Of a stretch of DNA of 35,507 nt, positions 26,564 through 33,612 are shown one piece after another. Both the position numbers and the translations under genes were made by a program. Numbering within the stretch: position 1 is the first letter of the stretch; each line of letters starts with the position of its first letter. Source of the stretch: Gammaproteobacteria bacterium (GTDB lineage Bacteria > Pseudomonadota > Gammaproteobacteria > Burkholderiales > Burkholderiaceae_D); the NCBI GenBank assembly GCA_903970185.1, contig CAJCIC010000062.1:1-35507 (forward strand), read 5' to 3'. The notes beneath the pieces are model-generated. The model saw only the letters and a list, made by a program, of their open reading frames with translations, did not search any database and had not been told where the DNA came from.

Positions 26564-28219
26564 TTAGAGCACCTCGGCGGCGTGATCGGCAAGGCGCGAG
26601 CGTTCGCCGCGCTGCAGGGTCACATGGCCGCTGTGATTCCAGCCCTTGAAGCGGTCGACGACATAGGTCAGCCCGCTTGAGCCTTCGGTCAGGTAGGGCG
26701 TATCGATCTGCGCGATGTTGCCAAGGCAAATCACCTTCGTGCCTGGGCCCGCTCTCGTGATCAAGGTCTTCATCTGCTTGGGCGTCAGGTTTTGCGCCTC
26801 GTCGATGATCAGGAACTTGTTGATGAAGGTCCTGCCGCGCATGAAATTCAGGCTCTTGATCTTGATGCGCGAGCGGATCAAATCCTGCGTCGCCGCCCGG
26901 CCCCAGTCGCCCGCGGCATCGTCGGTCTTGTTCAGGACGTCGAGATTGTCATCGAACGCGCCCATCCACGGCGACATCTTTTCTTCCTCGGTGCCTGGCA
27001 AAAAGCCGATATCTTCGCCCACCGGAACCGTGACCCGGGTGACGATGATTTCGGTATAGGTCTTGGTTTCGAGGACCTGTGTCAGCCCGGCCGCAAGCGC
27101 AAGCAGTGTCTTGCCGGTGCCCGCCTGGCCAAGCAGCGTGACGAAGTCGCAGTCCGGATTCATGAGCAGGTTGAGCGCGAAGTTCTGCTCGCGGTTGCGC
27201 GCCGTGATGCCCCACACCGAGTTCTTGGCGTGAGCATAATCGCGCAGCGTCTTGAGCACCGCAGTCTTGCCGCTGATCTCCTTGACCTGGGCGTAAAGCG
27301 GGGCGCCGTCGCCTTCGAAGAAGACGAATTCGTTGACGAGTAACGACGACACCTGCGGCCCGGTCACGCGGTAATAGGTAAAGCCGCCTTGCTGCCAGCT
27401 TTCGATGCCCTTGCCATGCTGGTCCCAGAAATCAGGCGCGAGCTGGCGGATGCCGGAATAGAGCAGATCGGTGTCTTCAAGGACCTGGTCGTTGAAGTAG
27501 TCCTCGGCAGGAAGCGCCAGTGCACGCGCCTTGATGCGCATGTTGATGTCTTTTGAGACCAGCACCACCTGGCGTTCCGGATGACGTTCTTGCAGCTCGC
27601 GAACGACACCCAGGATCTGATTGTCGGCCTTGCCCACGGGCAAGCCCGAGGGCAGTGCCTGGGAGACGGCCTGGGTCTGGAAGAAGAGCTTGCCGCGCGC
27701 GTCCTTGCTGCCCAGTTTTGACAGGGCAATGCCGCTTTCGATGTCGGCCTCGCCGGTGTTGGCAATCAGGGCGTCAAGCGAGCGGCTGACCTGGCGCGCG
27801 TTGCGCGCAACTTCAGACATGCCCTTTTTGTGATCGTCGAGTTCCTCGAGCGTCATCATCGGCAGGAAGACATCGTGTTCTTCGAAGCGGAACAGCGACG
27901 ACGGGTCGTGCATCAGCACGTTGGTGTCAAGCACGAAGAGTTTGGGCGGGCCGTCCCCGGCGTCCCTTTTTCTTGGCTGGCCGTGGCTTTGCGGCACCAC
28001 CGAGAGCATCGGCGCAAGGGGCGCCCGGGTGGTGTCGATCGGCGCTCTGGCGCGCACGTCTGCGCTCACGATCTCCGCATGGTGGATGGCATGCCCGTTG
28101 GTCTTCAGGGGAGAGTGGTTTTTCCCGGGTTTAAGTCGCGGTTTTGACCGGTTGGCTTCCTCGATGGCGGATTCTGACAACAATGCGGCTGGCTTGCTGG
28201 GCAATTTTGGAAGTGGCAT
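26564..28219 (-). CDS. PIN-PhoH family ATPase/predicted RNase
   Basis: A 551-residue fusion of an N-terminal PIN nuclease domain and a C-terminal PhoH-type P-loop ATPase. PIN acidic residues are visible at D98 (FVLDTNVLMHDP), E126 (TLEELDDHKKG), D199 and D224. The PhoH part has Walker A GQAGTGKT at 364-371 and Walker B LIIDEAQN with D473/E474. Proteins of this architecture (PhoH2-like/YlaK) are predicted RNA helicase-nucleases. A Pro/Lys-rich unstructured stretch covers about 1-90. I chose ATG at 28219 because MPLPKLPSKPAALL resembles the start of Burkholderia relatives. No clear ribosome site is seen. It lies downstream of the bcp terminator and upstream of mobA. Confidence 0.93.
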   Translation of the reverse strand: MPLPKLPSKPAALLSESAIEEANRSKPRLKPGKNHSPLKTNGHAIHHAEIVSADVRARAPIDTTRAPLAPMLSVVPQSHGQPRKRDAGDGPPKLFVLDTNVLMHDPSSLFRFEEHDVFLPMMTLEELDDHKKGMSEVARNARQVSRSLDALIANTGEADIESGIALSKLGSKDARGKLFFQTQAVSQALPSGLPVGKADNQILGVVRELQERHPERQVVLVSKDINMRIKARALALPAEDYFNDQVLEDTDLLYSGIRQLAPDFWDQHGKGIESWQQGGFTYYRVTGPQVSSLLVNEFVFFEGDGAPLYAQVKEISGKTAVLKTLRDYAHAKNSVWGITARNREQNFALNLLMNPDCDFVTLLGQAGTGKTLLALAAGLTQVLETKTYTEIIVTRVTVPVGEDIGFLPGTEEEKMSPWMGAFDDNLDVLNKTDDAAGDWGRAATQDLIRSRIKIKSLNFMRGRTFINKFLIIDEAQNLTPKQMKTLITRAGPGTKVICLGNIAQIDTPYLTEGSSGLTYVVDRFKGWNHSGHVTLQRGERSRLADHAAEVL

Positions 28220-28268
28220 CGGCGCGATACAGGGGTGAGAAAGGCGGAATCCGGCGAATTGCACCGGT

Positions 28269-28319
28269 AAAAAAAGTAAAGGCCGGCTGCCAGTGCGGTT
28301 GGCACGGACAGACGGCCTT
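28269..28319 (-). terminator. Intrinsic terminator of bcp
   Basis: On the minus strand AAGGCCG pairs with CGGCCTT (plus-strand arms 28313-28319 and 28279-28285). An inner TGCCA/TGGCA pair lies at 28300-28304 and 28088+200, that is 28288-28292. The outer stem is followed by TTTACTTTTTTT. A two-tier stem with a T-tract is a standard Rho-independent signal. It sits about 60 bases after the bcp stop and about 50 before the PIN-PhoH start. Confidence 0.8.
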
Positions 28320-28380
28320 CTTGTGACCATGAATCAATTCAGCGCGGTCCTAGCATGCGATGCAGTGGTGATTCGTGTTG

Positions 28381-28842
28381 CTACAGACTCTGAACATACT
28401 CTAGCACTTCTTGCGCGTGACCGGGCACCTTCAGTGCGCGCCATTCCCGCAACAGGATGCCGGTGGGCCCGATGACGAACGTGCTGCGTTCGATTCCGAT
28501 ATGCACCTTGCCATAGAGTTTTTTCGGCTTGATGACATCAAACAGGGTGCAAAGTGCCTCGCTGGTGTCCGAAATCAGGGCAAACGGGAAGCCCATCTTC
28601 TGGCGAAAGCGCTCATGCGAGGCAAGCGAATCGCGCGAAACGCCAAAGATCTCGGCGTTGGCCTTTTGCAACGCCGCATAGCGGTCGCGAAAGTTCTGGC
28701 CCTCCGTGGTACAGCCAGGCGTTGCGTCCTTGGGATAGAAATACAGGATCAGATTCCTGCCGGCGAAATCCTTCAGGCTGATTTCCCCGGCGGTCGAGGT
28801 GGCGCTAAACTTGGGAACGGGCCGGCCTACGGTCACACTCAT
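28381..28842 (-). CDS. bcp: Thioredoxin-dependent peroxiredoxin, Bcp/PrxQ type
   Basis: A 153-residue peroxiredoxin that reduces hydrogen peroxide and organic hydroperoxides in the cytoplasm. The peroxidatic cysteine is C44 in KDATPGCTTEGQNFRD. The cysteine five residues later seen in E. coli Bcp is absent (position 49 is Gln). The only other cysteine is C98 in TSEALCTLFDV, so the enzyme either uses C98 as resolving cysteine or works as a 1-Cys type. GVSRDSLASHERF is typical of the family. The ATG at 28842 follows CTGGAG. It is divergent from the small secreted protein gene, and an intrinsic terminator follows it. Confidence 0.95.
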   Translation of the reverse strand: MSVTVGRPVPKFSATSTAGEISLKDFAGRNLILYFYPKDATPGCTTEGQNFRDRYAALQKANAEIFGVSRDSLASHERFRQKMGFPFALISDTSEALCTLFDVIKPKKLYGKVHIGIERSTFVIGPTGILLREWRALKVPGHAQEVLEYVQSL

Positions 28843-28939
28843 TGCAAAACTCCAGGGTTGGCGGGCATTGGCACAGTCTTTGTTACAGAAGATACCGCAG
28901 GTTCCAATTGACGCGTATCCGTTTGGCCTTCGCGGGCGT

Positions 28940-28945
28940 TATAAC
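28940..28945 (+). promoter_or_regulatory. -10 box for the small secreted protein gene
   Basis: TATAAC (5 of 6 matches), placed so that transcription would begin near 28952, 30 bases before the ATG at 28982. The ribosome site GGAGA at 28971-28975 lies within that leader. No good -35 was found. The gap to the divergent bcp start is 139 bases. Confidence 0.4.
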
Positions 28946-28981
28946 AGTACGGCACACACCGTTTTCATTTGGAGAACTATC

Positions 28982-29251
28982 ATGCTACGCAAACTCATCC
29001 TTCCGGCTGTTGCAGCTTTGGCCCTTGGCGCTGCCTCGATGCCGGCCAATGCTAGGGGCTACGTCTCTGTCGGAATCGGGCTGCCGGTGGTCGTGGCGCC
29101 GCCGCTCTATCCGGCGCCGATCTATGCCGCTCCTCCAGCCGCATACTATTATGGCCCGCACTACTACGGCCCGCGCTACTTCGGACCGCCCATCGTCTAC
29201 GGCCCGCACTTTCACGGCTGGGGCGGTCATCGTCCCTACGCCTGGCGCTAG
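28982..29251 (+). CDS. Small secreted Tyr/Gly/Pro/His-rich protein
   Basis: An 89-residue protein with a clear signal peptide (LRKLILPAVAALALGAAS, likely cut after ANA at 24). The mature part of about 65 residues has a VSVGIGLPVVVAPP strand followed by four short units of the form (Y/V)(Y/F)GP(H/R/P) at about 56-76, and ends HFHGWGGHRPYAWR. It is rich in Tyr, Pro, Gly and His and has no cysteine. Similar short exported proteins with PxPV- or YGP-like repeats are common in betaproteobacteria and uncharacterised. Envelope structure or metal binding by the histidines is possible. GGAGA precedes the ATG. It converges on arnD. Confidence 0.82.
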   Translation: MLRKLILPAVAALALGAASMPANARGYVSVGIGLPVVVAPPLYPAPIYAAPPAAYYYGPHYYGPRYFGPPIVYGPHFHGWGGHRPYAWR

Positions 29252-29258
29252 GCCAGAC

Positions 29259-29279
29259 GGCACGTGGGGGCAACGTGCC
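29259..29279. repeat. Inverted repeat between convergent genes
   Basis: GGCACGT (29259-29265) and ACGTGCC (29273-29279) are perfect inverted copies around seven bases, placed between the stop of the small secreted protein gene and the arnD stop. It could end both transcripts, but neither side has a T-run, so I list it as a repeat rather than a terminator. Confidence 0.45.
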
Positions 29280-29285
29280 TTGCCC

Positions 29286-30221
29286 TCACGCAATCGTGGC
29301 ACCGGCGAGCATCAGCTCGCCGGATCGCCCGGGCACGCTGCCGTAATCGAAGCGGCGCACGGGCAGCAAGGCAGCATCAAGGGTCTGGTACTGCTCTCTC
29401 ATGGTGCCCAGCCGGAAGCCCTGTTTGATCCAGCCAAGAAGCAGCGTCTCGAAGGCCGGCTTGAGCTTTGCGCCCTCGAGTTCAGTGTGTAGGGTAAAGA
29501 CGTGATCGCGGCGGAATTGCGCAGTGATCTCAAGCAGCCTCGCCGAAGCGCCCGCGGCATCCATGCCGTCAACGCCAATCAATTCGTCCAACGTTGGCAG
29601 CGTCGTTGGCATCTGGATGCATGCGAGCGGCGCAGCGCCATCAAGGGAGATGCGATAGGCCCCTTCGGCCGCGCTTCTGGCGCGGCCATCCGAGGCATAG
29701 GCGAGCTGCCATCGATCGAGGACCTTGAGGGCTGCGGCATTCATCTGCCAGCCGGCAGCGCCATGGGTCGATGGCGCGCTCGCGAAAATTTCCAAGAAGC
29801 GGTCGTAGGCCAATTGCATCTGCTGCGCGGTCCAGGCGGCATCTTTTTTCGACACGTTGTCCTGCCAGAGCGTGTGGTCCCAGGTGTGGATGCCGACTTC
29901 ATGACCGCGCGCGCGGGTTTCGCGCATCACCGCGGCGCCGCGTCGCCCGATATCAGGGCCTGGCAGCAGCGTGCCGTAAAGAAGCGTGCGCAGGCCGTAA
30001 TGCTCGACGACCGAGGTTCTTTGTACCTTTGCGAAAAAGCCGGGCCGAAAGGCGCGCTTGATGGCGCGGCCGGTATGGTCCGGGCCAAGACTGAAGAGGA
30101 CGGTGGCGAAGATATCGTGACGGGCGAAGAGTTCGAGCAGCGCCGGTGTGCCCTCGAGCGTGCCACGCAGCGTGTCGACGTCGACCTTGAGCGCGATATG
30201 CGGTGCGCGATTTGCGTTCAC
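29286..30221 (-). CDS. arnD: 4-deoxy-4-formamido-L-arabinose-phosphoundecaprenol deformylase
   Basis: A 311-residue polysaccharide-deacetylase-fold enzyme that removes the formyl group from Ara4FN-undecaprenyl phosphate at the membrane, giving L-Ara4N-P-undecaprenol. Metal-site residues are visible: D14/D16 in LKVDVDT and H112/H116 in GIHTWDH. THGAAGWQMN and FTLHTELEG are further ArnD markers. The start is GTG at 30221, and its GTGA overlaps the stop of the upstream acetyltransferase gene. It is the last gene of the arn operon here, whereas in E. coli arnD precedes arnT. Confidence 0.95.
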   Translation of the reverse strand: MNANRAPHIALKVDVDTLRGTLEGTPALLELFARHDIFATVLFSLGPDHTGRAIKRAFRPGFFAKVQRTSVVEHYGLRTLLYGTLLPGPDIGRRGAAVMRETRARGHEVGIHTWDHTLWQDNVSKKDAAWTAQQMQLAYDRFLEIFASAPSTHGAAGWQMNAAALKVLDRWQLAYASDGRARSAAEGAYRISLDGAAPLACIQMPTTLPTLDELIGVDGMDAAGASARLLEITAQFRRDHVFTLHTELEGAKLKPAFETLLLGWIKQGFRLGTMREQYQTLDAALLPVRRFDYGSVPGRSGELMLAGATIA

Positions 30222-30712
30222 AGCGCGGCAAGTCGTGTCAGCGCTTCGCCGGTGACGCGGGCGATGCGCCAGTCGGGAAGAATGGTCGCGCCAAGGCTGC
30301 GATAAAAGCCCTGCGCATCGACATTCCAGTCAAGCACGGCCCATTCGAGGCGGCCGCACTTGCGCTCGACGGCGATTTGCGCGAGTCGAACCAGAAGGGC
30401 GCGTCCAAGACCGCGTGCGCGATATTCGGGGAGCACGAAAATGTCCTCGAGATACAGGCCACGACGACCAAGAAAAGTCGAAAAGTTGTGAAAAAACAGG
30501 GCGAAGCCGACCGGTTCTGGCGCCTCTGGCACGCGCACCATGAGTGCCTCGCAGGCGGCGCTTGCGCCAAACAGCGCAGCTTCGAGATCGCCTTGCGTGC
30601 AGACGACAAGATCGACGAGTCTCTCGTATTCGGCGAGCCCGACGATGAGCTGAAACAGGGCCGGCACGTCGTCTCGCGTTGCGGCCGCGATGGCAAATGC
30701 AAGATCGGTCAC
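30218..30712 (-). CDS. GNAT acetyltransferase, SSAT (diamine acetyltransferase)-like
   Basis: A 164-residue GNAT enzyme close in pattern to spermidine/spermine and thialysine N-acetyltransferases: GLAEYERL at 25-32, FALFFHNFSTFLGRRGLYLED at about 70-90, the acetyl-CoA loop R98-ARGLG, RLEWAVLDWNVDAQ, and Y137 in GFYRSLGA at the usual catalytic tyrosine position. The start is GTG at 30712, four bases after the upstream decarboxylase stop; longer frames run into that gene. Its stop overlaps the arnD GTG start. It is thus embedded in the L-Ara4N operon, where E. coli has no such gene. The substrate may be a polyamine or another small amine; action on an amino-sugar intermediate is speculative. 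Confidence 0.88.
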   Translation of the reverse strand: MTDLAFAIAAATRDDVPALFQLIVGLAEYERLVDLVVCTQGDLEAALFGASAACEALMVRVPEAPEPVGFALFFHNFSTFLGRRGLYLEDIFVLPEYRARGLGRALLVRLAQIAVERKCGRLEWAVLDWNVDAQGFYRSLGATILPDWRIARVTGEALTRLAAL

Positions 30713-30716
30713 GCGA

Positions 30717-31760
30717 TCAGTCCACGAGCTCGCGGGCAGCGCCGACCTGGCCGCGGTATGCATCGAAGATCTTGCGCAATGCATCGTGCATGTTCACGCG
30801 CGGTGCCCAGTCAAGCTCGGCCATGGCGTTGTCGATCTTCGGGACGCGGTTTTGCACGTCCTGATAGCCCGCGCCATAGTAGGCTTCAGCCGTCGTCTCG
30901 ATTAACTTGACCTTGCTTGCCGAACTTCTGTACTCCGGATACTGCGAGGCCATGTCAAGCATCATGGTGGCCAGTTCGCGCACCGAGAAATTGTTGCTCG
31001 GATTGCCGATGTTGTAGATCTTGCCGCTGGCAACACCGCCCGGATTGGCGATGATCTTCATCAGCGCATCGATGCCATCATCGATATAGGTGAAGGCGCG
31101 CTTCTGCGCGCCGCCATCGACGAGGCTGATGTCCTCGCCGCGCACGATGTGGCCGAGGAACTGGGTGATGACGCGCGACGACCCTTCCTTTGCGGTGTGG
31201 ATCGAATCGAGTCCGGAGCCGATCCAGTTGAAAGGCCGAAACAGGGTGTAGTCAAGGCCCTGCTCCTGGCCATAGGCAGCAATCACACGATCCATCAACT
31301 GCTTCGAGCAGGCGTAGATCCAGCGCGGCTTGTCGATCGGACCATAGACCATGTCGGAGCGATAAGGATCGAAGGCGGCGTCCTCGCACATGCCGTAGAC
31401 CTCGGAGGTCGACGGAAAGATGACGCGCTTTTTGTACTTCACCGCCTGTCTGACAATCGGCAGGTTGGCCTCGAAGTCGAGCTCGAACACGCGCAGCGGA
31501 TGCTGCACGTAGGTCGCTGGCGTCGCGATCGCAACGAGAGGCAGCAGGACATCGCACTTGCGCACGTTGTATTCGATCCATTCGCGGTTGATCGTGATGT
31601 CGCCTTCGAAGAAATGAAAGCGCGGCGACGCCATGACGTCGGCCAGCCGGTCGGACTGCATGTCCATGCCGAACACTTCCCAGTCGGTCAATTCGACGAT
31701 GGCCTTGGACAGATGGTGGCCGATGAAGCCGTTGACCCCGAGGATGAGGATTTTTTTCAT
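30717..31760 (-). CDS. arnA: UDP-glucuronate C4-decarboxylase (ArnA dehydrogenase domain as separate protein)
   Basis: A 347-residue short-chain dehydrogenase that oxidises and decarboxylates UDP-glucuronate to UDP-4-keto-pentose, the first committed step to L-Ara4N. It matches the C-terminal half of E. coli ArnA. The NAD motif GVNGFIG is at 8-14, followed by STSEVYG with S119/E120, IYACSK with Y149/K153, and R305 in YQDVQNRVP, the counterpart of E. coli R619. The formyltransferase half is a separate upstream gene overlapping by four bases, so the bifunctional enzyme is split. The UDP-glucose dehydrogenase that makes its substrate is not in the window. Confidence 0.96.
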   Translation of the reverse strand: MKKILILGVNGFIGHHLSKAIVELTDWEVFGMDMQSDRLADVMASPRFHFFEGDITINREWIEYNVRKCDVLLPLVAIATPATYVQHPLRVFELDFEANLPIVRQAVKYKKRVIFPSTSEVYGMCEDAAFDPYRSDMVYGPIDKPRWIYACSKQLMDRVIAAYGQEQGLDYTLFRPFNWIGSGLDSIHTAKEGSSRVITQFLGHIVRGEDISLVDGGAQKRAFTYIDDGIDALMKIIANPGGVASGKIYNIGNPSNNFSVRELATMMLDMASQYPEYRSSASKVKLIETTAEAYYGAGYQDVQNRVPKIDNAMAELDWAPRVNMHDALRKIFDAYRGQVGAARELVD

Positions 31761-32665
31761 AGATTTTTCTGGATGAAGGCAACGGCGGCTTCGGTGCTTA
31801 GCGGGGTGCCATCCAGGCTCAAGCGCAGGAGATCAAGTGCGGCGCCGTCGCCGCACATGCCGAAGACGCGATTATCGTGCACGAAGGGACCTGGCGTCAC
31901 CTGCATCGGGGCGACATCGGCCAGACGGGCGGCCTCGACGCAAAGCGTGCGGCCGTGCACCGTGCAAAATGCGCCCGGATAAGGCGGGGCGACCGCCCGG
32001 ATCAGATTGTAGACCTGGCTGCGCGGCTGCGACCAGTCGATGCGACCGTCCTCGGGCTTTCTGCCGCCGAAATAACTTCCCTCTTCAAGGCGGTTAGGCC
32101 AACGCTCGGGGTTGCCAGCGACAAGCGCAGGCAGCGTGTGCCAGAGCGTCAGTTCGGCAGCGACGGTGAGCTTGCGAAAGACCTCGAACGCCGTATCGTC
32201 AGGAAGAATCGGCACTTCGGTCTGGGCAATGATGTCACCCGCGTCAGGCTTTTCGGCCATCTCATGCAGCGTCACGCCGGTCTTGGTTTCGCCTTTCAGC
32301 ACGGCCCAGTTGACCGGTACGCGGCCGCGGTACTTGGGCAAGAGCGAGCCGTGCATGTTGAATGCGCCAAGTCGCGGCAGTGCCAAAAGCGATGCCGGCA
32401 GCATGTGGCGATAGTAAAACGAGAAAAGAAGATCAGGCGCCTCGGGCGCAAGCGCATGCGCCAGTGCGCCAAGCTCGGCCGCTTGCGGTCGCAGGACGCG
32501 AATGCGATAGTCAGATGCGGTGGCAGCGACGCTTGCAAACCACACCGTCTCGCGCGGATCGTCGTGGTGCGTGACCACCGTCGTGACGTCAACGCCACCC
32601 GCAAGCAGGGTCTTTAGGCATCGCACACCGACATCGTGATAGGCAAAAACGACAGCCCGCGTCAC
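31757..32665 (-). CDS. arnA: UDP-Ara4N formyltransferase (ArnA formyltransferase domain as separate protein)
   Basis: A 302-residue formyltransferase matching the N-terminal half of E. coli ArnA. It moves a formyl group from 10-formyl-tetrahydrofolate to UDP-L-Ara4N. Catalytic residues are N103 and H105 in FNMHGSLLPKYRGR and D141 in EKPDAGDII. The C-terminal part (about 205-300) has the small OB-like domain, with GRKPEDGRIDW and AVAPPYPGAF. The start ATG overlaps the arnC stop by four bases, and the end overlaps the decarboxylase gene by four bases. There is no linker or remnant of the other domain, so this is a true two-gene arrangement and not a frameshift. Confidence 0.95.
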   Translation of the reverse strand: MTRAVVFAYHDVGVRCLKTLLAGGVDVTTVVTHHDDPRETVWFASVAATASDYRIRVLRPQAAELGALAHALAPEAPDLLFSFYYRHMLPASLLALPRLGAFNMHGSLLPKYRGRVPVNWAVLKGETKTGVTLHEMAEKPDAGDIIAQTEVPILPDDTAFEVFRKLTVAAELTLWHTLPALVAGNPERWPNRLEEGSYFGGRKPEDGRIDWSQPRSQVYNLIRAVAPPYPGAFCTVHGRTLCVEAARLADVAPMQVTPGPFVHDNRVFGMCGDGAALDLLRLSLDGTPLSTEAAVAFIQKNL

Positions 32666-33612
32666 GTCTTGTCCTCAAGCACCGCCGAGACGATAAAGCG
32701 CGGGCGCTGGCGCACCTGCTGATAGATGCGACCGACGTATTCGCCCAGAAGGCCGATGCCAAAAAGCAGCACGCCAATCAGGAAAAAGGCGATGCCAAAC
32801 AGGGTAAACAGTCCCTCGGCTTCAGGTCCGACAAACAATCGGCGCAGCGCCAGATAGAAGACAAACAGCGCCGAGAACAGGGCCAGTCCGATGCCCAGCA
32901 GCGAGAACAGCTGCAGCGGCACCACCGAGAAGCCGGTGACCAGATCGAAATTGAGACGAATCAGCCGGTACAGCGAATATTTCGATTCGCCAGCCGCCCG
33001 TTCTTCGTGGGCGACCTCGATCTCGACGGGATGGGTTGCAAAGGTATAGGCCAATGCCGGAATGAACGTGTTGATCTCCTGGCACTGGTTGACGGTATCG
33101 ACCACGGCGCGGCTGTAGGCGCGCAGCATGCAGCCCTGATCGGTCATGTGAATGCGCGTGATGCGTTCGCGCACGCGATTCATGGCGCGCGACGCGCCGC
33201 GCCTGAACCACGAGTCCTGGCGTTGGCGACGGATGGTGCCGACATAATCGTAGCCGCGCTCGAATTCGCTCACGAGACGGCCGATTTCTTCCGGAGGATT
33301 CTGCAGGTCGGCATCGAGCGTGACGATCACTTCGCCGCGCACGCGCGCAAAGCCGGCCATGATGGCGGCGTGCTGGCCGTAGTTGGCATTAAACAGGATG
33401 ACGCGCGTTTCCTTCGGGCGCGCGTGGAACTGGTCGGCCAAAAGGGCAGCCGATTTGTCGCTCGAGCCGTCGTTAACGAAGATCACCTCAAAGCCGCGAG
33501 CAGCGATCGCCGGCAGCGCATCGAGCGCTGCGTAGAGGCGTTCAAAGAGCGCGGGCAGGCCCGCCTCTTCGTTGTAGACCGGAATCACAACCGACAGATA
33601 AGGCAGCATCAT
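32662..33612 (-). CDS. arnC: Undecaprenyl-phosphate Ara4FN transferase
   Basis: A 316-residue membrane-anchored GT2 glycosyltransferase that moves Ara4FN from UDP to undecaprenyl phosphate on the cytoplasmic side. The nucleotide-binding start is SVVIPVYNEE (7-16), with VNDGSSDKS at 47-54. The DXD motif is D100-A-D102 in TLDADLQNPPEE. Two C-terminal membrane segments lie at about 233-256 and 269-291. The dolichol-phosphate-sugar-synthase-like GESKYSLYRL is present. Both ends overlap neighbours by four bases (arnB upstream, formyltransferase downstream). Confidence 0.95.
   Translation of the reverse strand: MMLPYLSVVIPVYNEEAGLPALFERLYAALDALPAIAARGFEVIFVNDGSSDKSAALLADQFHARPKETRVILFNANYGQHAAIMAGFARVRGEVIVTLDADLQNPPEEIGRLVSEFERGYDYVGTIRRQRQDSWFRRGASRAMNRVRERITRIHMTDQGCMLRAYSRAVVDTVNQCQEINTFIPALAYTFATHPVEIEVAHEERAAGESKYSLYRLIRLNFDLVTGFSVVPLQLFSLLGIGLALFSALFVFYLALRRLFVGPEAEGLFTLFGIAFFLIGVLLFGIGLLGEYVGRIYQQVRQRPRFIVSAVLEDKT

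Noticed and set aside
28105..28330. Longer N-terminus for the PIN-PhoH protein, from a start near 28330
   Set aside because: It would run through the bcp terminator, and the extra residues look like translated intergenic sequence. MPLPKLPSKPAALL at 28219 is a better family start.
29259..29279. Strong bidirectional terminator
   Set aside because: The stem is only seven base pairs and lacks T-runs on either strand, so it was kept only as an inverted repeat.
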